Positions 12,284-23,985 of a stretch of 64,000 nt of DNA are shown in pieces (position 1 is the stretch's first letter; every line of letters starts with the position of its first letter). The notes below the pieces were generated by a model that made no database searches, had not been told where the DNA came from, and saw nothing but the letters and a program-made list of their open reading frames with translations. Source of the stretch: Polytrichum commune (lineage: Eukaryota; Streptophyta; Polytrichopsida; Polytrichales; Polytrichaceae); contig OX485808.1 of the NCBI GenBank assembly GCA_950295325.1, forward strand, positions 18,558,527 to 18,622,526. Reading direction: 5' to 3'. Position numbers and translations under genes: made by a program.

Positions 12284-12757
12284 TTACATACACCCTAAAC
12301 TCCGTAATATCAACCTTCATAATGTCACTCACTCTCTAATATCCCGAAACCCTAGGGAACAAATGTTTGTAGTTCAAATCTCATTCCTTATTGTCACATT
12401 TCTCTCCCTTATATCACGTATTTTGTCATTAATGCAACCCACCAAAGAAGTCAATCCGCATCCTTGTATTGCACCATGTGTCAATATGTGGAGTGTCACC
12501 TTCTTATTCTTATTCTTATTTTATTTTTTTATGTCACTTGTTGAATGTTGGTGCGTGCATATGCTACATCGCCCGGGAAGGCCAAGTGGAGTGGACCATA
12601 CCACACCATTAAAATGATGCACTTTGTGTTATTCCATAGTGTCACATGCTACACTAATTATATAGTATCACGCATCCATGTTAACACTACAAACTATGTA
12701 ATATCACGTGCACTTTGATTGTCACAGGTGTGATACTACGGAGTTTAGAGTGTACTT
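12284..12757. mobile_element. MITE-like element with about 26-bp TIRs
   Basis: The left end reads ACACCCTAAACTCCGTAATA and the right end is its reverse complement with two or three differences (TACTACGGAGTTTAGAGTGT). The interval is 474 bp and has no coding capacity; internal 'aatatcac/gtgatact' motifs recur near both ends. I could not fix a target-site duplication, so the superfamily is open. Confidence 0.6.
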
Positions 12758-12855
12758 CCTTCTCGGGACAATTGGCGGATACTATGTGAAGATTCCAACC
12801 AAGAACCACGTGACAACAAGGCAAACTCATAAACAATAATTGTGGTTAATGCTGG

Positions 12856-13070
12856 GTAGTAAGGTAGATGGGTCTTAAGTGGCTCGTTTTCTTAATCGGA
12901 CCCCTAGATTTGGTTGGTACGTGTTTCAGTGAGGATCAAAGAGCAAACACCGTAAAGACATATGTTATTTAGAGATTGGACTAAGTCTTCAAATATTAAT
13001 AATTATTTTACACTCAATAGTGAACACAATTGGGAGGATCTATGTGTTCAGTTTTGAAATCGACAAACAT
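12856..13070 (+). repeat. Dispersed repeat family, copy 1
   Basis: It contains 'cttaatcggacccctaga', 'gaggatcaaagagcaaac', 'gattggactaagtcttc' and 'caatagtgaacacaattgg'. Diverged copies with the same block order occur at 20040-20215 (minus), 39328-39570 (plus) and 39596-39850 (plus). No coding capacity. The leading block, 'aaggtagatgggtcttaa', also recurs alone at 17272-17289. Confidence 0.6.
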
Positions 13071-15240
13071 GCACTTCCGATAACCATAACTAAATCAATG
13101 GAGGTCTGATTTTCAATCCATTTTTTGTAGATGTTTCATCGTAGATTTGCTAAGGTAACGTAAGTTTTGGTGTGTAAATTTGATTTAGCAAAAGTTGGAG
13201 ATCATGAAAAACAAACCAAATAACACTCACATACCTTTAGTAAGTTTTTGTAGAGTGTAGCTTCCATCATTTCAACAAGTTTTTATGCCCCTTTTGCACA
13301 CCGAATTCATACTAAGTCATATGGGTTTTAAATGGTTACTTTTCGGACTAGCCCACTTCTCCTAGAATATGGAACACGTGATTAGCGCAAGATGGTTACC
13401 AAATCCAAATTGAGGTCGTAGCTACTTTCCTCATAATTTTTGGAGCTCGTATGAATACTTAATTCATTTTCAAAGTGGAGATGCTCATGCTCTTACACAA
13501 TCATGTAGGTCACCTCATTATGCTAACTATTGAACCTATAATGGTTATAATATTTTGATAGCGTAGTTCAAACTCTTCTCCTTTACGTTTCGTAACCACA
13601 TGCGATAATGGGGGGATATTTAATGCACCTCTCAATATTTTTATTTCCCTCCCTATTTGTAGATAATAAGCTACTTTAACATATTTTTTAGCACCTTATG
13701 TTTATTTGTAATTGTTTAGAAAGGCTAATTTTTGGCACAATTTATATTTATAAATTGTACAAGCACCAAATAATGGACGGAATACTATAGCATTGTGAAA
13801 CCAACTATGTGAGCGACAAACATTTCATAATATTCAAATTGTCATTCATTTGGTTTCAATTAGTAATACCAATCACATATCATTCAAAGTATCATTCAAA
13901 ACACAACCAATAGCACTTGGATACTAGTTTAAGGGTTATCAATATACATGGAGATAACAAAATATTCAAGCTATAATAGACAAGTTGTAACATGGATAAA
14001 ACAAAACAAAGAATACAATCAAGTTGTGACAAGACATTAAATTTTGCACAACTACACTACCTACTCCGAAGAAACAAGGTTGCATTCAAATAAAATAAAA
14101 ATAAAAATAACTTTAATTGTGTTCACAAACACATTCAACTATAGTCTCATTCAAACCTTGTAAAAAAAATTTACAATGTGAAGGGTTAGGATACAACTAT
14201 GCACCCAACTATAGATAGAAACTCCGGTCCCTTTTTAGCAAGGGGCCGGCGTGAATAAAGTGTCCGTTCGTAATGTCAATGACCCGATGCCCACCGGACA
14301 AGGGGACATTGGGGCAATACTACTCTCCCCTTTCGAGGATGGGCACTATAGTGACACACTATACTAGTTCCTAGCTAGCCACTAGTGCCTTGAAGATGCC
14401 GGACATGGTATCCCCCCAAAGGGCTTTGAGGTACCCATACAACAAGGTCCAAGGACCCCCCACCATAGTTGGGTGGACTAAGGTGGTGACACCCAACTAT
14501 ACTATCATGATACATGTTCAACATCCTCTAAAATGTCAAGATAAGATTACTAAATTGTGAGAGGTTTAGCACCAATGACAATGAATATCTAAAACTAGAT
14601 TATGGCATGAGGGGGGCAACCTCGAAGTCTCCAACCACTCCACCTTGTCTTCCTCCAAAAAATCCCATGACATTTCCCTCCAGACTAACGCGCTTGATTC
14701 AAATTTGGACAGAAACTACACACTTCTTCATCCAAGTAGTCAAATCCAAAATTATTCTCTTGATCCTACTACACACTTTTCAGGGGATCCTACGTCTATG
14801 AGGTTTACGAAAACTAAACTTTAGAATGATGAGAGGAGAGCGCAATAAGGGAATTTTACTCGTGGAAGATATAAGCCAAATGACAGTTCAAGTTGAACTG
14901 CCTACTTGATTCATTGTACATATATGTATCTGAAAATATGAGCCGTCCTTCAAGAAGTGATTTAACAATGAAGTTGACAGTTCAGTAATTAGTGAGATTA
15001 ATTGATCTCCTTAGGACCACGTTTTACAAAGACCTTACAAATAGAAAGGTGCTTGTTACAAAACAAATTCACATAGGTGTTGCAAAGCACCGATCAGCTT
15101 TCAGTGTTCATTGTAGGCTTAAAGGGTACCATTTGCAATCCAGAATATTTCCAAAGTACCCGTAGATTTATTTCAGAGACTAAGAGAATATGGTTTGAAA
15201 AAATACTTCTCTATAAGAGGTAAGAAGGACAAAGACCCCA
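13071..15240. other. Intergenic, no gene seen
   Basis: AT-rich DNA without supported genes. The GC-richer part at about 14220-14500 includes a ~30-bp block similar to the flank of the 5S-like sequence at 2087-2116. This suggests a degraded copy of the same dispersed element. Confidence 0.35.
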
Positions 15241-16954
15241 TTGGGTGGACGAAGCAGTGTACAAAGGCTGGGAGAAAAATACCCTGACAAGGCACGGCCT
15301 CCCAAAATGAACTTTCAGAAATCCCCAGAGATTACATTCGTGGACATCATATTGCAACCACCGGGACAAGTTTCATCATTTCTCATCAAAAGGGTGGGTT
15401 CCAAAGCACTTGCAAAGCACTCACCCAAATGGTTTGCTTCTTTGGTGACACCTGAAAACACATTATGAGAAATCTTTTACTTCAGATCTTCAATGTCACT
15501 GATAAATATGGTGGTCCGTCACTTGCAACTTTGAGCACCAAACAACAAACCTCTGATGCTTTGCACATGATTGAGTTTCCAGAAATGAAATTACAGACAC
15601 AAAAACAAAGGTTTGCAAATCAGTTATCAGGGTACAACATGATAGCTGTTGAATTTGTCTAGACTTAGGGAAATACAAACTTAGAACAGGGCAAGGTTCA
15701 GCTGAAATAAACCAGTCACTATATGCATATTGAGTTTATCGCCTAACAAGAGTTTGTGGGTGCACCTTATGAAACAAATAAGTTCCATTGTAGACAATAT
15801 GGATAAGGTGGCCAAAACTGTCAACACCAATTTCTATAATCAGATCAAAGCTTTAGAAAGGTCAATCTGCTAATTTTGCTTCCCAAAAGCTGTCCCTGTG
15901 GGCTGATAGGGAAATTCAACCTCATTTATTTTTACCTGTTAATTTGGAAATGACATGAAAAGCATAAACTACTGGTGCAAAGGCCAATTTCAAGGCTAGC
16001 AATATACATCGTTGAAAGTGCAAAGCATGGTGCATTTTAAGAACATTTCAGACAACTTTATAATGCTTAATTTCCTGAGTTGTAGCTTAGATGTAAGAGC
16101 TCATTTGAAGTTAACAATGAACCCCAAAAACTCCTGATCCTTGACATTCTTGAAGTGAGAAATGCAAGAATCGAAATTGGAACGGAGAAGAGGATGCTGA
16201 CACAGCATACCCAGTTTGAATGGACAGTGAATGCTAGAAGAAAGTGCATGAAATTATCGATATCATGGATAAATACAAGGGTAAAAACACTCAGACATGT
16301 AGACGTCTCAATACTGTCTTTCTGATAGCATTTACAGGTTTCTGTTTGCCTTCATTTGGTCCAATTGCTAAATCCTCCATTTTCGTGCTCATATTGTGCT
16401 GCTCTGAAGCCACATAGATCATTAATTATCAGCTTGAAGTAAAAAAAAATCAGAATTAAAAAGTAAGCCAAGCTACAACACTAATTTAAATAAAATTCAG
16501 CAGTACGCATTGATACCAATTGCATTACAAGATAACTGTTTACCTCTTGGGAATTCCAAGTACATCCTCACCTGTGTGAAAGAGAAATTCTACCATGAGC
16601 ACGTTGCGCTGGAAACCTAGCAATGTTCCGGATGATAACCGTATTGATATTTTTTTCCTTGCCAGTAGATAATATGATCCTGGTAAGTGAATTTCTGAAG
16701 CCTGCTTCAAGTTTTGATGTTGCCAAGGATAAGAAGCGGAAGAAAAGCATATGCAAAAACCCGAATCAAAATTGAAACCTAAATCCAAACCACAGCACCT
16801 TGAGAATGCGGCTTCAAATTCTGTGGATACAAAGAAACCGAAAAGAAAAGATAGAGGAAAGAGCTTAGGGAAGGAAAGTTTAGGAAAGAGCTTGCTCGCC
16901 CTGCCCGCCGCATTGCCATCGCCATGGCTACTTGATAAATCCTTCCTCGCTTAA
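15241..16954 (+). pseudogene. Possible fragments of an unrecognised degenerate gene
   Basis: Several plus-strand stretches look more protein-like than their surroundings, but no family is recognised and the frames do not join into a clean model. They are 15307-15468 (contains VDIILQPPGQVSSFLIKRV), about 15748-15866 (MKQISSIVDNMDKVAKT, helix-like) and 16751-16954 (Lys-rich, KKPKRKDRGKS). They could be exons of a decayed gene or chance open frames. Confidence 0.2.
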
Positions 16955-17345
16955 ATTAACTTGCATGTCTTATGAATTCTCCTCTTTTATCAACACCTGT
17001 TTTTCTCTCCTGTCGAAGCTTCAAAGTTTGAAGTCCCCTCAGAGCTGCAAAAACGACGACAACAGAGACCTGCAACGAGAGGAGCGGGAAAGTGGAGACG
17101 AAGGGAACCCTGGTCTGGTAGATTATAGGACCGAAATCAAGCGGTTATGTAGATAGTGATCGACTATTGCCACTTGGCATGCCACGTGTACTGTATGTCT
17201 GGCGCTTTGATCTCCTCCCCAATCTTACCGAGGTAAAGGAAGCGTCGTAACAGCCACTGTTGGACCGGTATAAGGTAGATGGGTCTTAAATGGTTTTTTT
17301 TCCAACATTTTTCTAGGATATGAAACACCCCATCAGAGTACTATG

Positions 17346-17447
17346 GAAGGGCTGGGGCAAACCAACCCTTACACTGGTTCCTTGGAGGCAAGAGTTTAGG
17401 CATCCAACAAGGAACGAGTGTATGGGTTGGTTCGCCCAAATCCCTTC
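17346..17447. repeat. Short foldback hairpin, arms about 44 bp
   Basis: The left arm 17346-17389 pairs with the right arm 17403-17447 at about 80 percent. Blocks 'ccaaccctta' and 'ggttcctt' on the left have complements on the right. The loop is about 13 bp. The size suits either a pre-miRNA or a tiny foldback element. I recognise no conserved plant miRNA in it. Confidence 0.5.
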
Positions 17448-17504
17448 ATTATCTTACTTTCATGAGAAGATATTTAGAAAATAGACAAAACTCATGCCAA
17501 TATT

Positions 17505-17704
17505 AATTATGAATAATGCAATTATGAATAATAAGAATATTGTGAATAGTGTCAGTATTTTCAATGATAGAAATGCTATGAATAGTATTTTTAATGAATA
17601 ATATCGGGAAGAATAATATTTCTTGTGAATAGTGTCGGGATGAACAATGATTCTTGTGAATAATGCCAGCATGAACAATGATTCATGTGAACAATGTCAG
17701 GAGT
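17505..17704. repeat. Degenerate AT-rich minisatellite, unit about 30 bp
   Basis: Units of the type 'tgaacaatgattcttgtgaa' followed by 'taatgtcagga' repeat about six times, with growing divergence toward the left end. No coding content. Confidence 0.6.
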
Positions 17705-18135
17705 ATAAGTCCACCCAAATTTCCAAATGTCGGCCTAAATGTATGAATAGTAAATGGATATTCTTACTTTATTTGGAGGCCCCACGTAATATGATTGACA
17801 TATTTCAAAGTCATGAAATTGACCCAAATGGTTGAATAATGTTATGAAAACTTGGGTTTGAGCAATATTGCACCCCATGTGAAATTGTTCCATCCTTTGG
17901 AGGTAGATCAGAGTACCTAAAATTTTGAATCTCGGCACCACACAATCTGGTTCATATGGGAATCATTTTGAATGTTGATGTATATTTCAAATTAAAATAT
18001 TCTTGGGTCCCAACACTGTGATGGCAAGGCAACTTGTTTCTCTATAATAATAATAATAATCTTCTAGATCAACTAAATAATGTGGTTTCAAGGTGTTTGA
18101 TTGGAATATGTCCACTTGTTTTGGTGTAGATTGTG

Positions 18136-18217
18136 AGTCACAATCTTGAGCTTATCTCCAGACTAATAGTTTCCGACCCAAAATCTTCAGCTTATTTGCA
18201 CACTAATAGTTTCCAAC
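18136..18217. repeat. Two-copy tandem repeat, about 42 bp
   Basis: The block 'gcttatctccagactaatag' in the first copy and 'gcttatttgcacactaatag' in the second are adjacent direct repeats followed by 'tttccgac' / 'tttccaac'. Non-coding. Confidence 0.5.
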
Positions 18218-19083
18218 ATGCACCTCAGGGAACTCATAAAGGGTTAACCTTTCAACTATGTAAACTAGCCTAAACTTCAAAGGCTTGAAATTAAAGCATG
18301 TAAATGTTAACCCCTAAGGTCAATGAGGACATTGTGTGTCCCCGACCTTTCTACACATTGGTTTTACACACATGAACCAGAGTATCGTGTTTTTTTGGTT
18401 TGCAGTAGAAGCCTATGACTCAGTTGGCATACCATTTGAGTGTGGCAACGGCTTGGACCACGGGTTAAACCGAACCCCATGATGCTACTTGGTCATTCCT
18501 ACAACACAATGTGGATTTCATTGGTCTGCATGTGCCGTCAAGCTGAGATGCAAATGTGCAGTTTGTTGGTGCAAACAAAACCGATATTGTCTAGGTTGCT
18601 CTTGTACCCATATGTGTCATGGTGATTGTTATTTGAAAGTCCATACATTTGTTGCTTTGGCTAAGCGTGCACTAAAATGATAATTGCAAGTGTTGGTGGA
18701 CGCAATTTTTGTGGGAGCCGCCTTGAAGGGCAACGGTTGCCCTCCATTATTTGTTATCTTGCGTACCTAGGTGGCGAATGTTGTGCGGTTGTTGTTGGGC
18801 AATAGATATGTCATGTAAGTTAGGTCGTAAAGGGCAATGTGCAGGAGATTGTGAGGACGTCCTATTGAAAATTTGTGGGGTTCTATGGAGGCATTGAAAC
18901 TTAGCGGTAGTTGTGATCTACACATGACAACGAGGAAATCATGCCTCACTTGAAAGTACTTAGATTATTTATTTATTTGTCTATGTGGGTGTAGTTTGTA
19001 CAATATATGTGAGGGTGTAACCTGTTGCAGACCACAAATGTAAATTTTTGAACCATAACAACAAATTTCAAATTTGCACATTG

Positions 19084-19410
19084 CTACATTAAATAGGATA
19101 CTTAGTGTTTGTTTATATTCAATGTTGTTATCACCCTATCTTGCTCAACATCAATTTCCAATTTTCTAACAATTAGTGTTAGAAGATCTGCTAGAAGATA
19201 TGTTGGTATTCTCCTTTTATCATTGTTATTTTATTTTTTTCATATCCTTACTAACACAAAATTCAAACATGCAACTTCCACATATTACCATAGTTGATAT
19301 TTAGTGTTTGGGTTTACATTTAACGTTACTTACTTTCATAGGGTTATTGATAGTTAGTGTACGTGTTCGTATTTAGCGTATCAAACACTAAATATCCTAT
19401 TTAGTGTAGT
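19084..19410. mobile_element. MITE-like element, about 27-bp TIRs
   Basis: The left end 'ctacattaaataggatac' plus 'ttagtgtttg' is matched by the reverse complement of the right end with about two mismatches. The 327-bp interior has no coding capacity and carries further 'atttagtgttt' motifs. The terminal motif is itself a near-palindrome (CTAAATA..TATTTAG) shared with the family at 21149-21363 and 41580-41800. Confidence 0.6.
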
Positions 19411-20039
19411 GGTGTAGTTGGAGATCTATAAATGTCAAACCAATGCTTTGGGGTCTTGCACTGGTGAGGTCTACCTGCTTGTGGGTTGTGTAAATAAATC
19501 TCATTTGAACCGTTCAAACCCCTCATCTTTTGTGTGGCACGTGTAAGTGGTAGTTGTGTACCATTTAAAGAGTGCACATGCAAATTTTCAGAACCTTGCA
19601 ACTTTGTTGGATGTCTAAATTCCAGGGTCTATGTGTAGGAGTTTTGGAATTGGTTGTTGGTTTTCAACTCACGGATCCTAGCAAACCGTTATGAATGCCA
19701 CCTGGCTAGGGTGATAATGCCACGTGGATTTTTCTCATGGTGCCAATGATGTTCCACATGGAATTACATGGTTGGACCATCCAGAAAACAAACCTGAGGT
19801 ACCACAAATTCCAACAAGAAAACACTCTCCACTGGAGTGGCAATTTCTGTGAAACACATTTGACTTTAGGTGTTAATCGGTTCATTTTTCATGTTCTCCA
19901 AGTTCTATTGATCAGATTCACATGATGAAACTTCTGTTGCATTAGCAAATCTACAATGAAGCATTGGCAAAACTTAGACTTCCCCTAATATAGTTATCGT
20001 TACCAAAATTCCATGTTTGTTGATTTCTTAACTTGAATA

Positions 20040-20215
20040 TAGGCCCTCCCAATAGTGTTCACTATTGAATGTAGAGTAATTCATTAAATTTGAAATAATT
20101 GTTTAATCTCTTTTAAACATGTGTCTTTGTGGTGTTTGTTCTTTGATCCTCACCCAAACTACACACCAATCTAATATAGGGGTCTGATTAAGAAAAGTTC
20201 CTAAATAACATCCGC
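20040..20215 (-). repeat. Dispersed repeat family, copy 2
   Basis: The reverse complement shows 'cttaatcagacccctata', 'gaggatcaaagaacaaac', 'gacacatgtttaaaagagat' and 'caatagtgaacactattgg', in the same order as at 12856-13070 and 39328-39850. Confidence 0.6.
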
Positions 20216-20270
20216 CACATACCTTGTATTATAATGATATTCAACAGATTGACTCAATGTCCGCTTAGAT

Positions 20271-20850
20271 AAGGGCCACTTCACACACAAGATTGAAGGC
20301 ATGTGACCATTGCAATCTAAGAGCTTTCATCGGTCGGAAGGGCGGAGGCCGGCCAAGTTCACTTCACACACGAAGGTGAAGGCATGAAAACCCAAAGAAG
20401 ACTTCATGAATGAGACATGGAGTCCTACATGGCGGACTATGGATAAGGTTTCATGGTCTCCCGGAATTTTCATCAAGCCCACCTCCAAGAGGTGGGCCTG
20501 ACACAAATTTTGGGAGACCGTGATTTTTTTAATATTTTTTCCAGCAGGACGGATTTCACGACAAATTCTAGAACATATTCCATGACAGACAAACACCACC
20601 AAGTAATTCTCTCAAATTAATAAAATTTGAGACATATTATATTAAACCAAATCCTCCCCGCTTCTTCCGCCAACAAAATATGCAACGGTCCCGCAACATG
20701 GTCCATTCTCACTTCACACTATGCTTGAGGACCTGCGACTACATAAAACGGCTTACCCAACACCCACGGTACGGCCTTTGGATGAGAGCCAAGGGTCCTC
20801 ACCATTACAAGGTCACGGCTCTTGGCTCACGTGTGTAGTGGCCCTAAGTT
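20271..20850 (+). mobile_element. TIR element, left member of an inverted pair
   Basis: It begins GGGCCACTTCACACACAAG and ends CTCACGTGTGTAGTGGCCC, so the ends are inverted repeats of each other. The first ~240 bp are repeated in inverted form at the far end of the element at 21882-22257, and the last ~75 bp at its near end. No coding capacity was found; the superfamily is undetermined. Confidence 0.55.
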
Positions 20851-21148
20851 GTCATCGTGACAACGGATTTCCAGGGATGCTAACATCAAACCTGGATTTC
20901 CTTCCTTGAGGGGAGGGGCTTGTTCCCGACTGTAGTGCACAGCTCCCAAACAGTCGGTTTATGGGGGCCTATTATTTTATTTCCTGCGTTCTTGAGATAA
21001 TAGTAAACAATAACACATTCCTTTGTCGAGTCTTGTCTGACTCATGCTGCAGTGTGAAGAACTTGCTTGGTCAATGCGAGGCCATTGCCTTACTCTACAG
21101 TCCCTACCGACAGGCCTTGCCTTGCCTACTGCACTAACTATACCAACT

Positions 21149-21363
21149 ACACTAAATATGATGTTTAGTGTGATTGGAATTACGCAATGCTATAACTATC
21201 TACTGTGCATCTCATTTTTTTTTACCAACCGTGGTCGAATTGGTTGTTTGGACATTATAGAACATTAACATCTTTACTTGGTAGAAAAGTACGTTAGTAG
21301 TAAAAAGATATAGGAACATGTAACTTCGAACAGTAAGTCACACTAAATATCATATTTAGTGTA
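21149..21363 (+). mobile_element. MITE family, copy A
   Basis: A 215-bp element whose two ends each carry a near-palindrome, CACTAAATATCATATTTAGTG. The interior block 'aattggttgtttggacatta' is shared in order, but in reverse orientation, with copy B at 41580-41800; about 80 percent of the length aligns by eye. It sits between the two TIR elements at 20271-20850 and 21882-22257. Confidence 0.75.
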
Positions 21364-21881
21364 GTGAGTGTGGGAAGTTAGTGAAGGTGATACTAAAATC
21401 CTTTATGCTATTAGTGGCACCAAAAGATCTTAGATCTAAGAATAAGAAGCATTTTTCATCTCGGCACTTGGCATGAAAGTACCAGCACTTGGCACTATTC
21501 ACTAAATGTATGAGCAATTGACACTATTCACTGACAAGCATGTGGCGCGCACTAATCACAAGTATGCATTAATTTTCTTGAAATCTATGGTAATGAGCAT
21601 AGAATTTACCGTACTCATGACTCAACAACAACTTTAGCCCTTGGTAACCTTGAGATTTAGCTAGATTGTGCATGTGACTTGAATTAGTACCCCCCTCACT
21701 AATTGGTATATTTAGTGTAGTGGACCCCATGTGTTGGCACCTACATGGCATGACCACCGGATTGGCCTTCCTCACTACTTACTCTACATGGTTGGGATAT
21801 TATCCCGTGCCTACTAAGCCTCTATATTCTACTCAAACATGCAACACTAAAGAGTTCTCTCCTTCTCCTACTTATAAATGG

Positions 21882-22257
21882 CCACTTCACACACGAGCCA
21901 AGGGATGTGACCATGTAACTTATTGTGAAGGCCCTTGATTCTCATTCAAAGGCCCTACCACTCACATGGTCTATTGGAATTTGCGGTCACGAGAATTTGT
22001 GGTTTGCTGGAATTCGTGTCATGCTTACATGGAGATGAGCTTGACGCAAATTCTGTCAAATCATGAAACATTATCCATAGTTTGTCATATAGAAATTCAT
22101 GTAGACTTTTCATTCATAATACTTTCTTTTTGGACCCCTTGGCTTTCACCTTCTAGTGTGAAAGTGAACTTGGACAATCACAACCTTTTCAACCACTGAG
22201 AGATCTTAGAATGCAATGGTCACATGCCTTTAGTCTCGTGTGTGAAGTGGCCCTAAG
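21882..22257 (-). mobile_element. TIR element, right member of an inverted pair
   Basis: It begins GGCCACTTCACACACGAG and ends with the complement CTCGTGTGTGAAGTGGCC. It is a shortened copy of the element at 20271-20850 in the opposite orientation, so the 2-kb region can fold on itself. Confidence 0.55.
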
Positions 22258-22431
22258 TTACACCTCCTGTTTCTTCTAAGCTTATGTCCAAATTCCAAGA
22301 GACCCTACAAAGGCAAGGAGAGTTCTTGAAGTTATGTCTGCAAGGTCAAGCTCCGACTAAGAACTTAGAAGAGGCCCACTACCAGCTAGTGCATGTCGTC
22401 TGCAGATAAATTTATTTGGGAGGGAGGGAGT

Positions 22432-22594
22432 GTTCATAATACTACTCAACACCCACTGTTTGCTTAGTGGGCCCTTGGAATATAACAATTGGATGCTCGA
22501 AAAGCTGAGCATGAGACTCAACTTTCCAAGCATCTGATTGTTATACTGTGAAGGCACATTGAACAAACAATGGGTGATGAGTAATGTTATATAC
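22432..22594. repeat. Foldback element, arms about 75 bp
   Basis: The left arm ('actcaacacccactgtttg', 'tataacaattggatgctc') is complementary to the right arm ('agcatctgattgttata', 'caaacaatgggtgatgagt') with scattered mismatches and almost no loop. Typical of a foldback MITE or a hairpin-RNA locus. Confidence 0.6.
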
Positions 22595-22780
22595 CTCTCA
22601 TCCATCCAACATAAAAACCTTGAAATATTATGGAGTTTAGAGGTTACTTTATTTCTAGTTGATTTGACATTGAGATTAGTTTGAAAAGACCTTGAATTAG
22701 TGTGTTTGAGGTCATTTGAAATAAACCGGCAACGGACCTATAGGGGGAAAAAATATTACTGTTGGATGGATGAGAGGTAC
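22594..22780. repeat. 187-bp interval bounded by a perfect 20-bp inverted repeat
   Basis: TACCTCTCATCCATCCAACA at 22594-22613 is exactly complementary to TGTTGGATGGATGAGAGGTA at 22761-22780. It directly abuts the foldback at 22432-22594. No coding content. Confidence 0.6.
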
Positions 22781-23300
22781 GCTTGTATATTTTAATTCTT
22801 GTGTCTTGGGGAGGATTTTGGACATAATCGGTCGAGATCCTAGTGTTTCCATGTCCGACCAATTACATGTTGACATTTTATGGGTTTTTGTTTATTAGCT
22901 TGAGATATATTCTCTAAATTCCTCTTTCATGAGGTCTTGAACTTCAACCGGTTACTTCTCAAACTCAATTGGTTCATCTGCAACTAGCAGTCGGTTCTCC
23001 CTGTTCATTGGATAATTCCCTATCTCCATTTAATTGTGTGAAATATGGTGGAGTCCAACTTGTCGGGGGGCTAACTTTAGCCGGGTGGCCCACTTCAACT
23101 GAATATTTAGCAATATAGTTGGTTCAAGTGCTTTATAATAAGGGTAGGTTGTCGATGACGTCGAATGGCCAAAATATCAAACACGGGTGGCAATGGTATT
23201 GGTATGGTTTTGTGTGAGGAAAGGAGGGCAGAAATGATCACAGACAAGAGAAAGACCTTGTCAACACACGAGTAAAGTCAACAACATTCCGTGGTATCGT

Positions 23301-23985
23301 ACACTTGGCGCCGAGGTCGTCACTGCGAACGAAGATACTGAAACCAAAATCCTCGCCAGCAATTTGCTCCGCCCTCGATCGCACGCACCGAATCGCCTCC
23401 TCGGGCAATCGAATCGCGCCTCCTCGTTCCCGCAGCCGGATTTATTTTCTTTCAAGCTTCCCGCCGGCGGTCGAATTCAAGAAAACGGTGGAGGGGCCGT
23501 GGAGTTCAACTTACTGCTCCTTTAGGGCCAGCAAGGGAAGGAAGAAGCAAGGGCGGAATTTCGCGTTTCACGACTCGTTTGCGTCGGTGCGGTAGCTAAG
23601 TTAACGTAGGTAGTCCTTCTAATCTTAGAACTGGTCGGTGTATGTACACTTGCGACGAGGTCGTCACTGCGAACGAAGATACTGAAACCAAAATCCGCGC
23701 CACCAATTTGCCTCGCCCGCTCTCGCACGCATCGGATCGCTTCCTCGGACTCGAATCGCGTCTCCTCGTCCCCGCAGCCTGGTTCGTTGTCTCACAAGCT
23801 TCCTGCCGGTGGTCGAATTTGGAAAAAAGGTGGAGTGGCCGTGGAGGTACTACAGTACTGCTCCTTTAGGGCCAGCAAGCAAGCAAAGAAGCAAGGGCGG
23901 AATTCCGCGTTGCACGACTTGTTGCGTTGGTGCGGTAGCTAACGTAGGTAGTGGTTTTAAACTTAGAACTGCTCTGTGTATGTGC
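23301..23985 (+). repeat. Tandem duplication (period about 344 bp) in the CpG-rich leader of the PP2C gene
   Basis: Copy 1 (about 23301-23644) and copy 2 (about 23645-23985) share 'gtcgtcactgcgaacgaag', 'atactgaaaccaaaatcc' and 'ctcctttagggccagcaag' in the same order. Identity is about 80 percent. The region is much richer in CpG than its surroundings and lies 2.6-3.3 kb upstream of the PP2C start codon. It is a plausible promoter and first non-coding exon. No TATA box stands out. Confidence 0.7.
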
